From CALGDE01 sp964655355 (GTDB taxonomy: Bacteria; Cyanobacteriota; Cyanobacteriia; CACIAM-69d), in contig CAZZMD010000013.1 of assembly GCA_964655355.1 (NCBI GenBank), forward strand, positions 23,522 through 87,521: a DNA stretch of 64,000 nt, read 5' to 3'. Of this stretch, positions 35,191 to 44,281 are shown in pieces. The notes beneath the pieces are model-generated. The model was not told the DNA's origin. It saw only the letters and a list, made by a program, of their open reading frames with translations, and ran no database searches. The position numbers were made by a program, and so were the translations under genes. The first letter of the stretch is position 1. Each line of letters starts with the position of its first letter.

Positions 35191-35793
35191 ATGGCGCCTC
35201 CCCTTGTTCCCCGTCCCAATGACAGCTTCCCCGGTCGTGAAACGATTTATTTGCTGCGGGGGATCCATCAAAACCAGAATCAACTCATCGCTCTCGCCGA
35301 TCAAAAAGCCAATATTCTGATCAGTATTGTGGCGGTGGTTATTACTATCCTCTCCACCAATATCAACACAATCCAGCAGTTTCATCCGCTGCTGATGTTC
35401 TTTGTTTTTGCCTTTCTCGGGGCGGAATTTCTGACAATTGGGCTGGGGCTATTGGTGATTTTTCCTGCCAATATTCAATCCCCTTTTAAACACAAGCTTT
35501 TTAATCGTAAAACGTCCCCACAAAAGCCTAAAAAAATGATGCCCCCTAATCCCATTTTCTTCGGCTCTTTCCTTCAGCTTCCGGAGCAGGAATTTGTGGA
35601 AACGCTGTTTGGGCAGATTAATGATGTGAATAAGGTGCGGCGGCTGTTTCTGGTTGATATTTACAGGACGGGTCTGGTGCTTCAGCGGAAATATATGCTG
35701 CTGAAATATGCCTATGCCTCAATGATTAGCGGGCTTTGTTTCCTGGTTTGTTTGATTTTTATGGCGCTCCTGGGGGGCGACTTAGGGGCATAG
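35191..35793 (+). CDS. Pycsar effector (PycTM/DUF5706) family membrane protein
   Basis: 200 residues from ATG 35191. The family hallmark LIALADQKANILISIVAVVI is followed by a second helix (LLMFFVFAFLGAEFLTIGLG), FFGSFLQLPEQEF, then DIYRTGLVLQRKYMLLKYAY and a last helix (ISGLCFLVCLIFMALL). This layout matches the membrane effector of Pycsar anti-phage systems, where cyclic CMP or UMP triggers membrane damage. No cyclase gene is adjacent. It faces against its neighbours, sits between the ABC permease and GldG-like genes, is AT-richer and lacks HIP1, which suggests later insertion. The frame extends to GTG 35017 but that part overlaps the GldG-like start. Confidence 0.82.
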   Translation: MAPPLVPRPNDSFPGRETIYLLRGIHQNQNQLIALADQKANILISIVAVVITILSTNINTIQQFHPLLMFFVFAFLGAEFLTIGLGLLVIFPANIQSPFKHKLFNRKTSPQKPKKMMPPNPIFFGSFLQLPEQEFVETLFGQINDVNKVRRLFLVDIYRTGLVLQRKYMLLKYAYASMISGLCFLVCLIFMALLGGDLGA

Positions 35794-35799
35794 GGCTGT

Positions 35800-36612
35800 C
35801 TAGGATCGCTGAAAACGCAGGGTCTCGATCGCCTGGGCGGTCAGGAAAATGCCTAGGAAAATATAGCTGCCAAAGAGGAAAAAGCTACGGGTTTCGATGG
35901 CCCCAGAGACCCAGCCGTTGAAATGGTTGAGCAGGGAGAGCTGCGTTAGGGCATCACCAAGGCCACCCCCGACGCTGGCGGCAATTAAATCCATGACCCA
36001 CAGCAGCAGCACGAGGGAAAAGGTCAAAATTGCGGCCATAACGGTGCTGTCGGTGAGGGAGGAAATAAACATGCCCAGGGACAGCACTGCTGCTGCCAAC
36101 AGGATCAATCCCACGTGGGCGGCGATGGGAACGCCCCAGGCGACGGCGGGGTCGGCTTTGGCGAAGGCGATCGCTTCCAACATCAGCAGGGGTAAGACCA
36201 GGGAGATATAGAGGGTTAAGGCGCCTGCCCATTTGCCGAGGGCGACGACCCAGTTGGTCATGGGGGAGGTGGCCAGCAGTTCTAGGGTGCCCCGCTTCCG
36301 TTCTTCGGCGTAAAGCCCCATCGATAAAATTGGCAGAATAAATAGGGATAGGGAGCCGAGGGTGCCGATGTAGAGCTGGATAAATTGCGCCACCATATCT
36401 AGCGGAGGCACCGCAATGCCGAGCTGTTGGGCTTGGGCAGCTCGTAGGTTGGCTTGCACAATTAAGCCTTCGGGACCGAGGAGGATGGCGACAAAAAAGA
36501 AGCCTGACAATAACCAAAAGACCCCGGCGATCGCATAGGCGAGGGGAGCGGCAAAATAGCCCTGTAATTCCCGACGATAAATGGCGAGCCAATTGGCAAA
36601 AACGGTTCCCAT
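35800..36612 (-). CDS. ABC-2 type permease (GldF-like)
   Basis: 270 residues with six membrane helices. It begins NWLAIYRRELQGYFAAPLAY, has an inserted outer loop (about 48-75) and the LLATSPMTNWVVALGKWAGA segment after MGLYAEERKRGTLE, the coupling motif of ABC-2 permeases of the gliding (GldF) type. With the GldG-like and DUF4340 proteins it would form an export or secretion complex of unknown substrate. Their genes follow on the same strand, but only after the opposed PycTM-family gene. No ATPase gene is in the window. Confidence 0.88.
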   Translation of the reverse strand: MGTVFANWLAIYRRELQGYFAAPLAYAIAGVFWLLSGFFFVAILLGPEGLIVQANLRAAQAQQLGIAVPPLDMVAQFIQLYIGTLGSLSLFILPILSMGLYAEERKRGTLELLATSPMTNWVVALGKWAGALTLYISLVLPLLMLEAIAFAKADPAVAWGVPIAAHVGLILLAAAVLSLGMFISSLTDSTVMAAILTFSLVLLLWVMDLIAASVGGGLGDALTQLSLLNHFNGWVSGAIETRSFFLFGSYIFLGIFLTAQAIETLRFQRS

Positions 36613-36807
36613 GTGACGCTCCCGTGACAGTGTGGCGTTTGGTGCCTTTTCAACAAAGTTTCTTACAAATCCCTGACAATCTTGGTTCAGGATAACCGCT
36701 GGTCTCCATCCTATGAAAGGCTACAGTCAGGAGGAAGATTTTGCCCATATTTGCCCGTATCTAACTCCCATCATTTTGCGATTCCTCGTTGCGGTTTCTC
36801 GACATAG

Positions 36808-36877
36808 GTTTGTTCAAGAGAGCTCGTCCAAAACGGTTCGTCCAAGACGGTTTGTCTAAAAGGGTTCGTCCAAGGTG
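36808..36877 (+). repeat. Five degenerate 14-bp tandem repeats upstream of argZ
   Basis: Units at 36808, 36822, 36836, 36850 and 36864 fit GTTCGTCCAAGACG (for example GCTCGTCCAAAACG and GTTTGTCTAAAAGG). They occupy the middle of the 349-base spacer (36613-36961) between the ABC permease and argZ, where both promoters must lie. I see no other element in that spacer. Confidence 0.85.
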
Positions 36878-36961
36878 GGTTGAAAGGGTAGGCTAATGAG
36901 TCGGTGAATTCCCCGGTTTTTAATTGTTACGCGGGCGGTAGGTGCCCTAGAGATTTTTATC

Positions 36962-39085
36962 ATGACTGAACTGCGCTTTTTGATGTGTGCCCCGGATCAT
37001 TACGATGTGGACTACATCATTAATCCCTGGATGGAAGGAAATATCCACAAGTCCTCTCGCGATCGCGCGGTGGAACAGTGGCAAGGGCTGTTCCAGGTGA
37101 TCAAGGAGCGGGCGATCGTGGATTTGGTGCCCCCGGCCAAGGGGTGGCCGGATATGGTGTTTACGGCGAATGCGGGGCTGGTGTTGGGGGATAAGGCGGT
37201 GGTGAGCCGGTTTTATCATCCGGAGCGCCAGGGGGAGGAACCCCATTTCAAGGCGTGGTTTGAGGAGCATGGGTTTACCACTTACGAGCTGCCGAAGGAT
37301 CTGCCCTTTGAGGGGGCGGGGGATGCTCTGTTTGATCGGGAAGGACGGTGGCTATGGGCGGGCTATGGGTTCCGCTCGGAGCTGGATTCCCATGGCTATT
37401 TGGCGGAGTGGCTCGATATTGAGGTTTTGTCGCTTCACCTGGTAGACGAGCGCTTCTATCACTTGGATACGTGTTTCTGTCCCCTCCAGGGTGGTTATTT
37501 GCTGTACTACCCTGCGGCGTTTGACGGTTATTCCAATCGGGTGATTGAGGCGCGGGTGCCCGCTGAAAAGCGCATTGCGATCGCCGAAGCAGACGCGGTG
37601 AATTTTTCCTGCAATGCGGTCAATATTGGCTCCACCGTGGTGATGAATAAGGCGAGCCAGGATCTGCGCAGCAAGCTGGAAGGGGCTGGGTTTGAGCTGG
37701 TGGAAACGCCCCTGACGGAATTTTTGAAGGCGGGGGGCGCATCGAAGTGTCTGACGTTGCGGGTGACGGAGCCGATTTTGCCCGACCTCCACGCTGCGGT
37801 GAGCCTGGAAAGCCGGGTGTTGGAAATGCATGGGCATTTGTTGGATGCAGGCTTGATTAGCCGGGCTTTGGATTTGATCGTGGAAGGCGGCGGTAGCTTC
37901 CAGGTGTTGAATTTTGACCTGGGAGAACAGCGTAATAGCACGTCTTCGGCGCGGATTAAGCTCACGGCACCGTCCCATGAGGTGATGGAGGAGTTGGTTA
38001 GCCAGTTGATTGAAATTGGCGCGATTACGCCCACGGAGGAAGACCAAAGTGATGCGCTGTTAGAGGCGGTTACCCTTGCCGGTGTGGGACCCGATGATTT
38101 TTACGTGAGTACCATTTATCCCACTGAGGTGCGTATTGCGGGGCAGTGGATCCCGGTACAAAACCAGCGTATGGATGGGGCGATCGCCATTACGGGGATC
38201 GGTACCAGCAGCCCGAAGGCCCAGTGCAAGGTGTTGCGGGATTTGGTGGAAGGCGAGTCGGTGGTGGTGGGTGTCGATGGTATTCGCACCAATCGCAAGA
38301 TCACCGGTCGCGACACGAGCAAGTCCAGCGGCACCCAGGAGTTTGCCTTTATGGCCAACGGCGTTTCCAGTGAGCGTCGGGTGGAGTTGGTGGTGGAGCA
38401 GATTGCTTGGGAATTGCGCCAGATTCGCGATCGCGGGGGTAAGACCGTAGTCGTCGCAGGTCCGGTGGTGGTCCATACCGGCGGCAGTGAACATCTGGCG
38501 GGCTTGATCCGTGAGGGCTATATCCATAGTCTGCTGGGGGGCAATGCGATCGCTGTCCATGATATTGAACAGGCCACCATGGGTACCTCTTTGGGGGTCG
38601 ATATGAAGCAGGGCACTGTCGTGCGGGGCGGTCACCGGCATCACCTGAAAACCATCAATAGCATCCGTCGCCACGGCAGCATCGCCAAAGCGGTCGACGC
38701 TGGGATGATTCATCAGGGGGTGATGTATGAGTGCGTGAAGCAGGATGTGCCCTTTGTTCTCGCGGGTTCCATTCGGGATGATGGTCCCCTGCCTGATACG
38801 GTCACCGATATGATCGTCGCGCAGCAGCAGTATGCGGAGCAGGTGGAAGGGGCGGATATGATCCTGATGCTGTCGTCGATGCTCCATTCCATTGGGGTTG
38901 GCAATATGACCCCGGCGGGCGTGAAGCTGGTGTGTGTGGATATTAATCCTGCGGTAGTGACCAAGTTGGCGGACCGGGGATCCCTGGAATCCGTGGGCGT
39001 GGTGACGGATGTGGGGCTGTTCCTGAGCTTGCTGGTGACGCAGTTGGAAAAACTGACCTCGCCCTATCAGCTCACCGCCGTTTAA
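36962..39085 (+). CDS. argZ: Arginine dihydrolase / ornithine-cyclodeaminase-type bifunctional enzyme
   Basis: 707 residues in two parts. The N-terminal 1-280 is a guanidine-modifying fold with DMVFTANAG, the GDAL loop and catalytic Cys263 (GGASKCLTL), matching the arginine dihydrolase ArgZ/AgrE that turns arginine into ornithine, CO2 and ammonia. The rest is the LOR/SDH-ornithine cyclodeaminase-like region (GGSFQVLNFDLGEQRNSTSS and DAGMIHQGVMYE), which in Anabaena AgrE makes proline from ornithine. The enzyme runs the cyanobacterial ornithine-ammonia cycle and helps release nitrogen from cyanophycin. ATG 36962; length normal. Confidence 0.93.
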   Translation: MTELRFLMCAPDHYDVDYIINPWMEGNIHKSSRDRAVEQWQGLFQVIKERAIVDLVPPAKGWPDMVFTANAGLVLGDKAVVSRFYHPERQGEEPHFKAWFEEHGFTTYELPKDLPFEGAGDALFDREGRWLWAGYGFRSELDSHGYLAEWLDIEVLSLHLVDERFYHLDTCFCPLQGGYLLYYPAAFDGYSNRVIEARVPAEKRIAIAEADAVNFSCNAVNIGSTVVMNKASQDLRSKLEGAGFELVETPLTEFLKAGGASKCLTLRVTEPILPDLHAAVSLESRVLEMHGHLLDAGLISRALDLIVEGGGSFQVLNFDLGEQRNSTSSARIKLTAPSHEVMEELVSQLIEIGAITPTEEDQSDALLEAVTLAGVGPDDFYVSTIYPTEVRIAGQWIPVQNQRMDGAIAITGIGTSSPKAQCKVLRDLVEGESVVVGVDGIRTNRKITGRDTSKSSGTQEFAFMANGVSSERRVELVVEQIAWELRQIRDRGGKTVVVAGPVVVHTGGSEHLAGLIREGYIHSLLGGNAIAVHDIEQATMGTSLGVDMKQGTVVRGGHRHHLKTINSIRRHGSIAKAVDAGMIHQGVMYECVKQDVPFVLAGSIRDDGPLPDTVTDMIVAQQQYAEQVEGADMILMLSSMLHSIGVGNMTPAGVKLVCVDINPAVVTKLADRGSLESVGVVTDVGLFLSLLVTQLEKLTSPYQLTAV

Positions 39086-39126
39086 GTCTCTGATGACCCC
39101 GATCTAAGCCTGGGATCAGACTTGGA

Positions 39127-39450
39127 TCAGGGGTCGAGCTGAACGGGTTGGTAGTGTTCGACCGTTGGAAACGGCTGGTAGTAGTGATGCAGCAGCCGTT
39201 TCCAGTTTTGATATTCGGGCGATCGCCGGAAGCCTTCGGTGTGGGCTTCTAGGGTTTCCCAACGGACTAACAAAAGATAGCGGCAGGGATTTTCAATGCA
39301 CTGCTGAAGTTGGTGGTCGAGGTAGCCCTCGATCGCCTGGATATACTGTTGGGCTTTAGCAAAGTCGTCCTGAAAGGTTGCGTTTTTCTCGGGGATCACA
39401 TTCAAAATAGCGACCTCAAGGATGGGCGATCGCGATTCATTTATTGCCAT
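39127..39450 (-). CDS. Antibiotic biosynthesis monooxygenase (ABM) domain protein
   Basis: 107 residues, a single ferredoxin-like ABM domain: LEVAILNVIPEKNATFQDDF at the first strand, CRYLLLVRWETLEAHTEGFR in the middle and a C-terminal HYYQPFPTVEHY. Such proteins cleave quinone-like or haem-like compounds, or act as signal regulators; no substrate is evident. ATG 39450 (MAINESRSP) is taken over an in-frame upstream start at 39483. Its stop lies 41 bases from the convergent argZ stop, and GACCCC/GGGGTC arms (39095-39135) across the junction may end both transcripts. Confidence 0.82.
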   Translation of the reverse strand: MAINESRSPILEVAILNVIPEKNATFQDDFAKAQQYIQAIEGYLDHQLQQCIENPCRYLLLVRWETLEAHTEGFRRSPEYQNWKRLLHHYYQPFPTVEHYQPVQLDP

Positions 39451-39483
39451 GATGCTCCTATTGCCATGACGCTCCGCTCCCAA

Positions 39484-39795
39484 TTATTGCTTCGGTGACT
39501 GCTCCGGCTGGGATTGTTGAGCCTGTTGCCGTCGCTGTTCTTCTTTCTGCTCCGCGCGGTTTTCCCAGCGAAATAAAAACACCATGGCGGCGACGACGCC
39601 CACCTGAAGCGCCAAATTGGGAAGGTCGTTGGCTAAATCTCGCCCCGCTAGCACCTTGAAAAAGAATACAAATCCACCGATCGCACCGGATGCCCCCAGC
39701 CCAGCATAGATAAACTTTCTGAAACCGCGATAGGGGGCGATCGCTTCCCGCCGCAGCCGATTGTAGGTTTCCTGGTCCAGCGAGTTACGATCCAT
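39484..39795 (-). CDS. DUF3493 (low-PSII-accumulation-type) membrane protein
   Basis: 103 residues with NRLRREAIAPYRGFRKFIYA, a first helix ASGAIGGFVFFFKVLAG, a second NLALQVGVVAAMVFLF, then a charged Gln/Glu/Arg-rich tail. This is the DUF3493 pattern, shared with plant and algal factors (LPA1/REP27) needed for photosystem II assembly and D1 translation. ATG 39795 is used. It lies 33 bases before the ABM gene on the same strand. Confidence 0.83.
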   Translation of the reverse strand: MDRNSLDQETYNRLRREAIAPYRGFRKFIYAGLGASGAIGGFVFFFKVLAGRDLANDLPNLALQVGVVAAMVFLFRWENRAEQKEEQRRQQAQQSQPEQSPKQ

Positions 39796-39822
39796 TCCCT
39801 TAAGTTCCTTTGCGTCCCTTGG

Positions 39823-42800
39823 CTATGGGGTTATGGTACTGGGATTTGGACTTGAGGGCGGCGCGGTGGCGGCAATCTCTTGGCAGTTCGCCATCATCGG
39901 CGGGGAGATCCCCGGATGGGTGAGTTGGATGGTGCCGTCGGCGCGCGATCGCCATCCCTGGGCCTCCACAATTGGAGCATTGGGGGGATCGCTGGGATCG
40001 GATTTTTCTGGGATAGATGGGACTTGGGCAGCGGTCGAGGGGCGATCGCTCGCGGCTGGCTCGGGCGTTGGGGCGTCCCCTAAGCGCAAGTCGTCCCACA
40101 GCACGGCTGAACTGTCTCCCACCAGGAATGGGGCGATCGCTCCGCCGCGCCCCCGCACGATAAATCGATTTTCCCCATCCACTGCACAGCCCGTGGCGAT
40201 TTGGTCGCTGGGATCTACCACCGTCTCCGGTAGCTGAATCAACTGACTGCCGGGATCCAATTCCGGACGCTCCACCCGCACGGTGCCATCGATGCCGAGT
40301 TGGGAGCTGGCGCTAATGCCGCTGTTGGGATCCAAAAATAAGCCCTGGCTCACAATGCTGATATTGCCCCCCTGACCGGCGATCGCGGTGGCGCGGATGG
40401 TGCTGGTATCCAGTAGGGCGAGGGTGTCCGTTTCTAGGGTTAGGTTGCCGCCGTTGCCGATGTTGCCCGCTTCTACGCTGACCTGGGAGTCGTCCCGGAG
40501 CTGGAGGGATCGTGATCGCACTACCGCGTTGCCGCCCGTCCCGGCGACGGTATTGGCGCGAATTTGTCCCCCGTCCGCCAGGGTGAGCAGCCCCGCCTCT
40601 AGGGTAAGAGTGCCCGCATTGCCGCGCCCGTCATGCTGCACGGAAATGAGCCCGCCATCGCGAATGTCGATGCGATCGGCAATCACGGTCACCTGCCCGG
40701 TATCGCCACTGCTCCCCTCCGGAATGCCAAACTGTTCCTGCAATCCCAGCGGCGGCGTTAAGGCACTGGCGGCAATTTGGGACGGGAGTCCATTGGTGGC
40801 GCCGACCCCCTCAATCAAAATCCGATCCGCCTCCACGAGCAAATTACCCGCATTCCCCAAGGCGAAGGCGGTGGAATTGACTAAGCCCCCATCGCGAATA
40901 ATTAACTCGCGGGTTTGGATCCGGGTATCCCCCGCATCGCCAAAGCTCGCCGAGTTGGCCCCCAGGGTGCTGGGAAATTCCCCCCCGATTCCCGACCCCG
41001 AGACTTCAATGCGATCGCGCACTCGCACCTCTAAATCCCCCCCATTTCCGGTGCCCGCCTCTGGTTGCTCCAGGATGCCCAGAAAGGAAATGAGCGTGGA
41101 CGATGCCAAGGTGCCGCCGTTTAAAATCCGCAGATTATTCGCCTCCACCACCACTAATCCCGAATCCCCGGACCCAAAGGTGGCGCTGGCAATGTTGCTG
41201 GGCACCGCTGAATTGAAGACACTGGTGCCGACGATCTCAATCAAATCCGCCCGCACCGTGATTTGTCCCGAGTCTGCGCTCCCGGCCTCCGGTATTGTGG
41301 TCACCCCAAGGAAATTATTCAGGGCTTGGGTGCCCATATTGCCCCCATCCTCTAGGCGAATATGGCTCGCCTCCACATCCACATCGCCCCCCTGCCCCGA
41401 TCCAAAGGCGATCGTCGCGACGGAACTGCCAGCCCCTTCCCCCGGTCGCGCTAAGTTTTCCCCGGCAACCAAGAGCAATCCGTCCACGGACAGCCGCAGA
41501 TTTCCCCCCCGCTGGCGACCGCTGGTGCCGGGTACGATCTGTGCCCCGTCCCTCAAGGTGATATTGGCGGCCCGCACGGTCAAGTCTTCTCCGATGCCAT
41601 CCCCAAAGGTCAGGGTGGCCAGGCGGCTGGTTTGGACCGGATTTTCTGGATTTACCCCCTCCAAGAGCAGGGATCCCGCCACGGAGACATCGAGCGATCG
41701 CGCCCGACCGCTGGCTTCGGCGGTGCTGGCGGTTTCGATGACGCCCCCGTTCGTGAGGGTTATCTGGTCAGCCTCGACCGCGATGGTGCCTGAGTCGCCG
41801 CTGGCTAAGGCCGCACTCACAATGCCGCTTTGCGGGCTGTTATCAAAGGTCGGAGCCTCTTGGGGGCCAATGCTCGTAAATCCATCCAGAGCAATGGTGC
41901 GGGCGGCGACCTGAATATTGCCAGCGGCTCCAGGACCCGACGAACTGCTTTGGATTCGACCCCCATCCCGAATAATGAGCTGGTCTGCAGTTACTGCGAT
42001 CGCCCCCCCTGGCTGAGCAATGCCGTCAGATACGGCCGAAAATAATCCCGTTGAGAGGGGTGGATCGGTCGGATCCGCCAGGATGGAGAGGCTGCCCGTG
42101 CTGTTAATGGTGATGGGAACCCCGGGACCGGTATCGCTGGCCAGGGAGGCGACCTGCGATCGCGCGATCGTAATATCCCCACCGGTTAAGGTCACCGCTC
42201 CTGATAGCCGGGGATCGACCCCAATGCCCACCGCCGAGCTGCCCTGCCCTAATCCCAACGATCCAAACCCGGTCACGGTTCCATAGTCCAACTGCCACGG
42301 TCCTAGTCCATTGCCCGATAGGCCCACCGTGCCATCTGTCACCGCCCCCAGTTCTAAATTGCCCCCCGGGACCGCGATCGCCACCCCCGAGAAATCGAGC
42401 GATCGCCCGATCAATCCCAGCGTATTTCCCGGGGCGATCGTTAGCCCTGGCGTGTCTGTGGGGCCAAGCCCTGTCCCCGTAATCTCCCCGGAGCCTCGCC
42501 CAAATTGCAGCCCCAACGGTACCGTCGCCGTTAGGAGGGGCGTTGCATTGCCGTTCGTCCCGATCCCAAATTGGGTGCCATCGGCAAACACCATGGACTC
42601 CGCGGTTGTGCCAATAAAAGAGCCCCCCAGTTGCAGTTGGGCATTGGGACCGAGCACCAGTCCATTGGGATTAATCAAAAATAGGCTTGCCGGACCCTCG
42701 CTGCCTAGGATGCCGTCAATCAGTGACGCGTCTGCCCCAGTCACTCGCGCAATAATGCGGGCAATATCCCCGCTGGGGACAAACCGCACCGTGTGGTCCG

Positions 42801-43104
42801 TGGGCACGGAAAATCGTTCAAAACTATGAAATAAATTCTGCCCTGCCGCGGTTCCCCCTTGGATCTGCCATTGGCGATCGCTTCCCTCGCTGATCGCCTC
42901 AACGATGGAAGGGGTGGGCAAGGTTTGGTCTGGGATCACCGGTGGGGCGGGTACTTGGGCGATCGCGCTGGAGCCTAGTCCGCCCAGCCAACCCAGGCAA
43001 AAAACACCAATGCCCATCCCCTTTCTCCACCGCTGGCAATGGCCATCATCATCGATCGGAAAACAACGGATCAAGGATGGGGCGGCGAAAAAGGGGATGG
43101 GCAT
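39823..43104 (-). CDS. Two-partner-secretion exoprotein (filamentous haemagglutinin N-terminal domain)
   Basis: 1093 residues. After a signal (WLGGLGSSAIAQ), residues about 60-190 form the TPS transport domain: GGTAAGQNLFHSFERFSVP, GSEGPASLFLINPNGLVLGP and GGSFIGTTAESMVF. The rest is a long beta-helix built on units such as ITLRDGAQI, IEIVGTS and GNAGNLLVEA, ending in a Pro/Ser-rich tail. Proteins of this type are carried across the outer membrane by a TpsB pore, whose gene is not in the window. ATG 43104 is taken; Met30 (ATG 43017) is also possible. It follows the DUF928 gene by 29 bases, a typical cyanobacterial pairing. Confidence 0.9.
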   Translation of the reverse strand: MPIPFFAAPSLIRCFPIDDDGHCQRWRKGMGIGVFCLGWLGGLGSSAIAQVPAPPVIPDQTLPTPSIVEAISEGSDRQWQIQGGTAAGQNLFHSFERFSVPTDHTVRFVPSGDIARIIARVTGADASLIDGILGSEGPASLFLINPNGLVLGPNAQLQLGGSFIGTTAESMVFADGTQFGIGTNGNATPLLTATVPLGLQFGRGSGEITGTGLGPTDTPGLTIAPGNTLGLIGRSLDFSGVAIAVPGGNLELGAVTDGTVGLSGNGLGPWQLDYGTVTGFGSLGLGQGSSAVGIGVDPRLSGAVTLTGGDITIARSQVASLASDTGPGVPITINSTGSLSILADPTDPPLSTGLFSAVSDGIAQPGGAIAVTADQLIIRDGGRIQSSSSGPGAAGNIQVAARTIALDGFTSIGPQEAPTFDNSPQSGIVSAALASGDSGTIAVEADQITLTNGGVIETASTAEASGRARSLDVSVAGSLLLEGVNPENPVQTSRLATLTFGDGIGEDLTVRAANITLRDGAQIVPGTSGRQRGGNLRLSVDGLLLVAGENLARPGEGAGSSVATIAFGSGQGGDVDVEASHIRLEDGGNMGTQALNNFLGVTTIPEAGSADSGQITVRADLIEIVGTSVFNSAVPSNIASATFGSGDSGLVVVEANNLRILNGGTLASSTLISFLGILEQPEAGTGNGGDLEVRVRDRIEVSGSGIGGEFPSTLGANSASFGDAGDTRIQTRELIIRDGGLVNSTAFALGNAGNLLVEADRILIEGVGATNGLPSQIAASALTPPLGLQEQFGIPEGSSGDTGQVTVIADRIDIRDGGLISVQHDGRGNAGTLTLEAGLLTLADGGQIRANTVAGTGGNAVVRSRSLQLRDDSQVSVEAGNIGNGGNLTLETDTLALLDTSTIRATAIAGQGGNISIVSQGLFLDPNSGISASSQLGIDGTVRVERPELDPGSQLIQLPETVVDPSDQIATGCAVDGENRFIVRGRGGAIAPFLVGDSSAVLWDDLRLGDAPTPEPAASDRPSTAAQVPSIPEKSDPSDPPNAPIVEAQGWRSRADGTIQLTHPGISPPMMANCQEIAATAPPSSPNPSTITP

Positions 43105-43133
43105 TAGCTCAAGCTAAATGGCAACCGAAAGGC

Positions 43134-43919
43134 TTATCGCAGGGAAATTAGCGCGTCCCGAACGGCAATGGAGCCATCCGCCTGGACCACTAGACCTGCA
43201 CTATTCAGTAGACTGTCCCAAGCCGCCTGGACGTCATCGCCGGCGGTTGATTGCTGAAGCTGGGCAACCCGATCTAGGCTGTCGTGCCAATATCCCAAAC
43301 GGGCAAAGGCGATCGCCTGCTCGAGGGATGATTGTTGAGTTAGCTCAGTTTGCTGAGCGGCGCTCAACGGCTCATGGCGGACCCAACCGGTTACGAAGGT
43401 TTCCCGGGAGTCTCCCATTTCGGCGAATTCATCGCCAAATCCGTCCGCTGCGGTGCAGTCGACGGAGAAAAACCACTGGTAGGTTTTGCCCGCGGCTAGG
43501 GGTGCTGCATCTTGGGACAATGCCACTTTCACCAGACCGCCCGCTTCCGGTAGGTCGATGGACTGGTAGGCAAAATCCCCTTGATTTTCGTCGGTCAAGC
43601 GGAAATGGGCGGTGCCCTTAACCCCGGCTGGGACATAGACCCAAAAACTGGGGGTCTCCGTTGCGCTTAATGCGCCCCCATTACGGGGCAATAGGGGCAC
43701 TACGGTTGAATCTGCGGATGCGCAAGCGCCTCGACGACCTCCGCTGGCGGTCCGAATGGGCATCCGACGATCCGTGGGCATAAATCCCACAGAAGCTCCG
43801 GGCTCCGGATTGAAGTTGACTTGGGAGGGCGTGCCTTGGGCGATCGCGGGAGATGTTACCAATACCCCGAAAGCAGTTGAGGCCAGGACTATGGAAAGTT
43901 TGAGAGTGCGGTACAACAT
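43134..43919 (-). CDS. DUF928 exported protein
   Basis: 261 residues: signal peptide (LSIVLASTAFGVLVTSPAIA), then the DUF928 domain with VVPLLPRNGGALSATETPSF, FRLTDENQGDFAYQSIDLP, AAPLAAGKTYQWFFSVDC and helical C-terminal LEQAIAFARLGYWHDSLDRV. DUF928 proteins are common in cyanobacteria next to TPS exoproteins, CHASE2 sensors and CHAT proteins; their job is not known. It is the first gene of a two-gene unit with the exoprotein. ATG 43919 is used. Confidence 0.88.
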   Translation of the reverse strand: MLYRTLKLSIVLASTAFGVLVTSPAIAQGTPSQVNFNPEPGASVGFMPTDRRMPIRTASGGRRGACASADSTVVPLLPRNGGALSATETPSFWVYVPAGVKGTAHFRLTDENQGDFAYQSIDLPEAGGLVKVALSQDAAPLAAGKTYQWFFSVDCTAADGFGDEFAEMGDSRETFVTGWVRHEPLSAAQQTELTQQSSLEQAIAFARLGYWHDSLDRVAQLQQSTAGDDVQAAWDSLLNSAGLVVQADGSIAVRDALISLR

Positions 43920-44281
43920 GGATTGAGACCCTGTTGACGGTGAATAGAGTAGTAGTGTAGAAGCGCCCTGGTACCGAAGTGCACGGTAGTAGTGGGTAAT
44001 CAGCTAGCGTATCGCCTTGAATGATTTACCCTTTCGTTGCTATTGATCGAGGAGCCGGTTGTTCGTAACAGTCTGATACAGAAATGCCATGTGTGCGGTA
44101 TCCCTGTCTACAGGATTACTTCTATCTTGTCTATAGTCAAGAATACGTAACTGTAGTCAAGGCTAGACCCTGATTATTTCGCCGGTTGAAGGCTGTAAAT
44201 TCTGCCCAGATGTCCGTCTAAGTAATGACCTTGCCTGTGGGAACATGAGGGCAGCCGAAATGATTGGGGATGGGGGACAGC
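43920..44281. other. 362-bp intergenic region between divergent genes
   Basis: AT-richer than its surroundings and without HIP1. A short phrase TAGTCAAG occurs twice (44131 and 44155 areas: CTATAGTCAAG, TGTAGTCAAG). It must contain the promoters of the DUF928 and ABA4-like genes; I could not place them or a clear NtcA box. Confidence 0.4.

Noticed and set aside
40388..41914. 508-codon open frame opposite the TPS exoprotein
   Set aside because: Low-complexity Pro/Ser/Arg product mirrored from the repetitive exoprotein gene.
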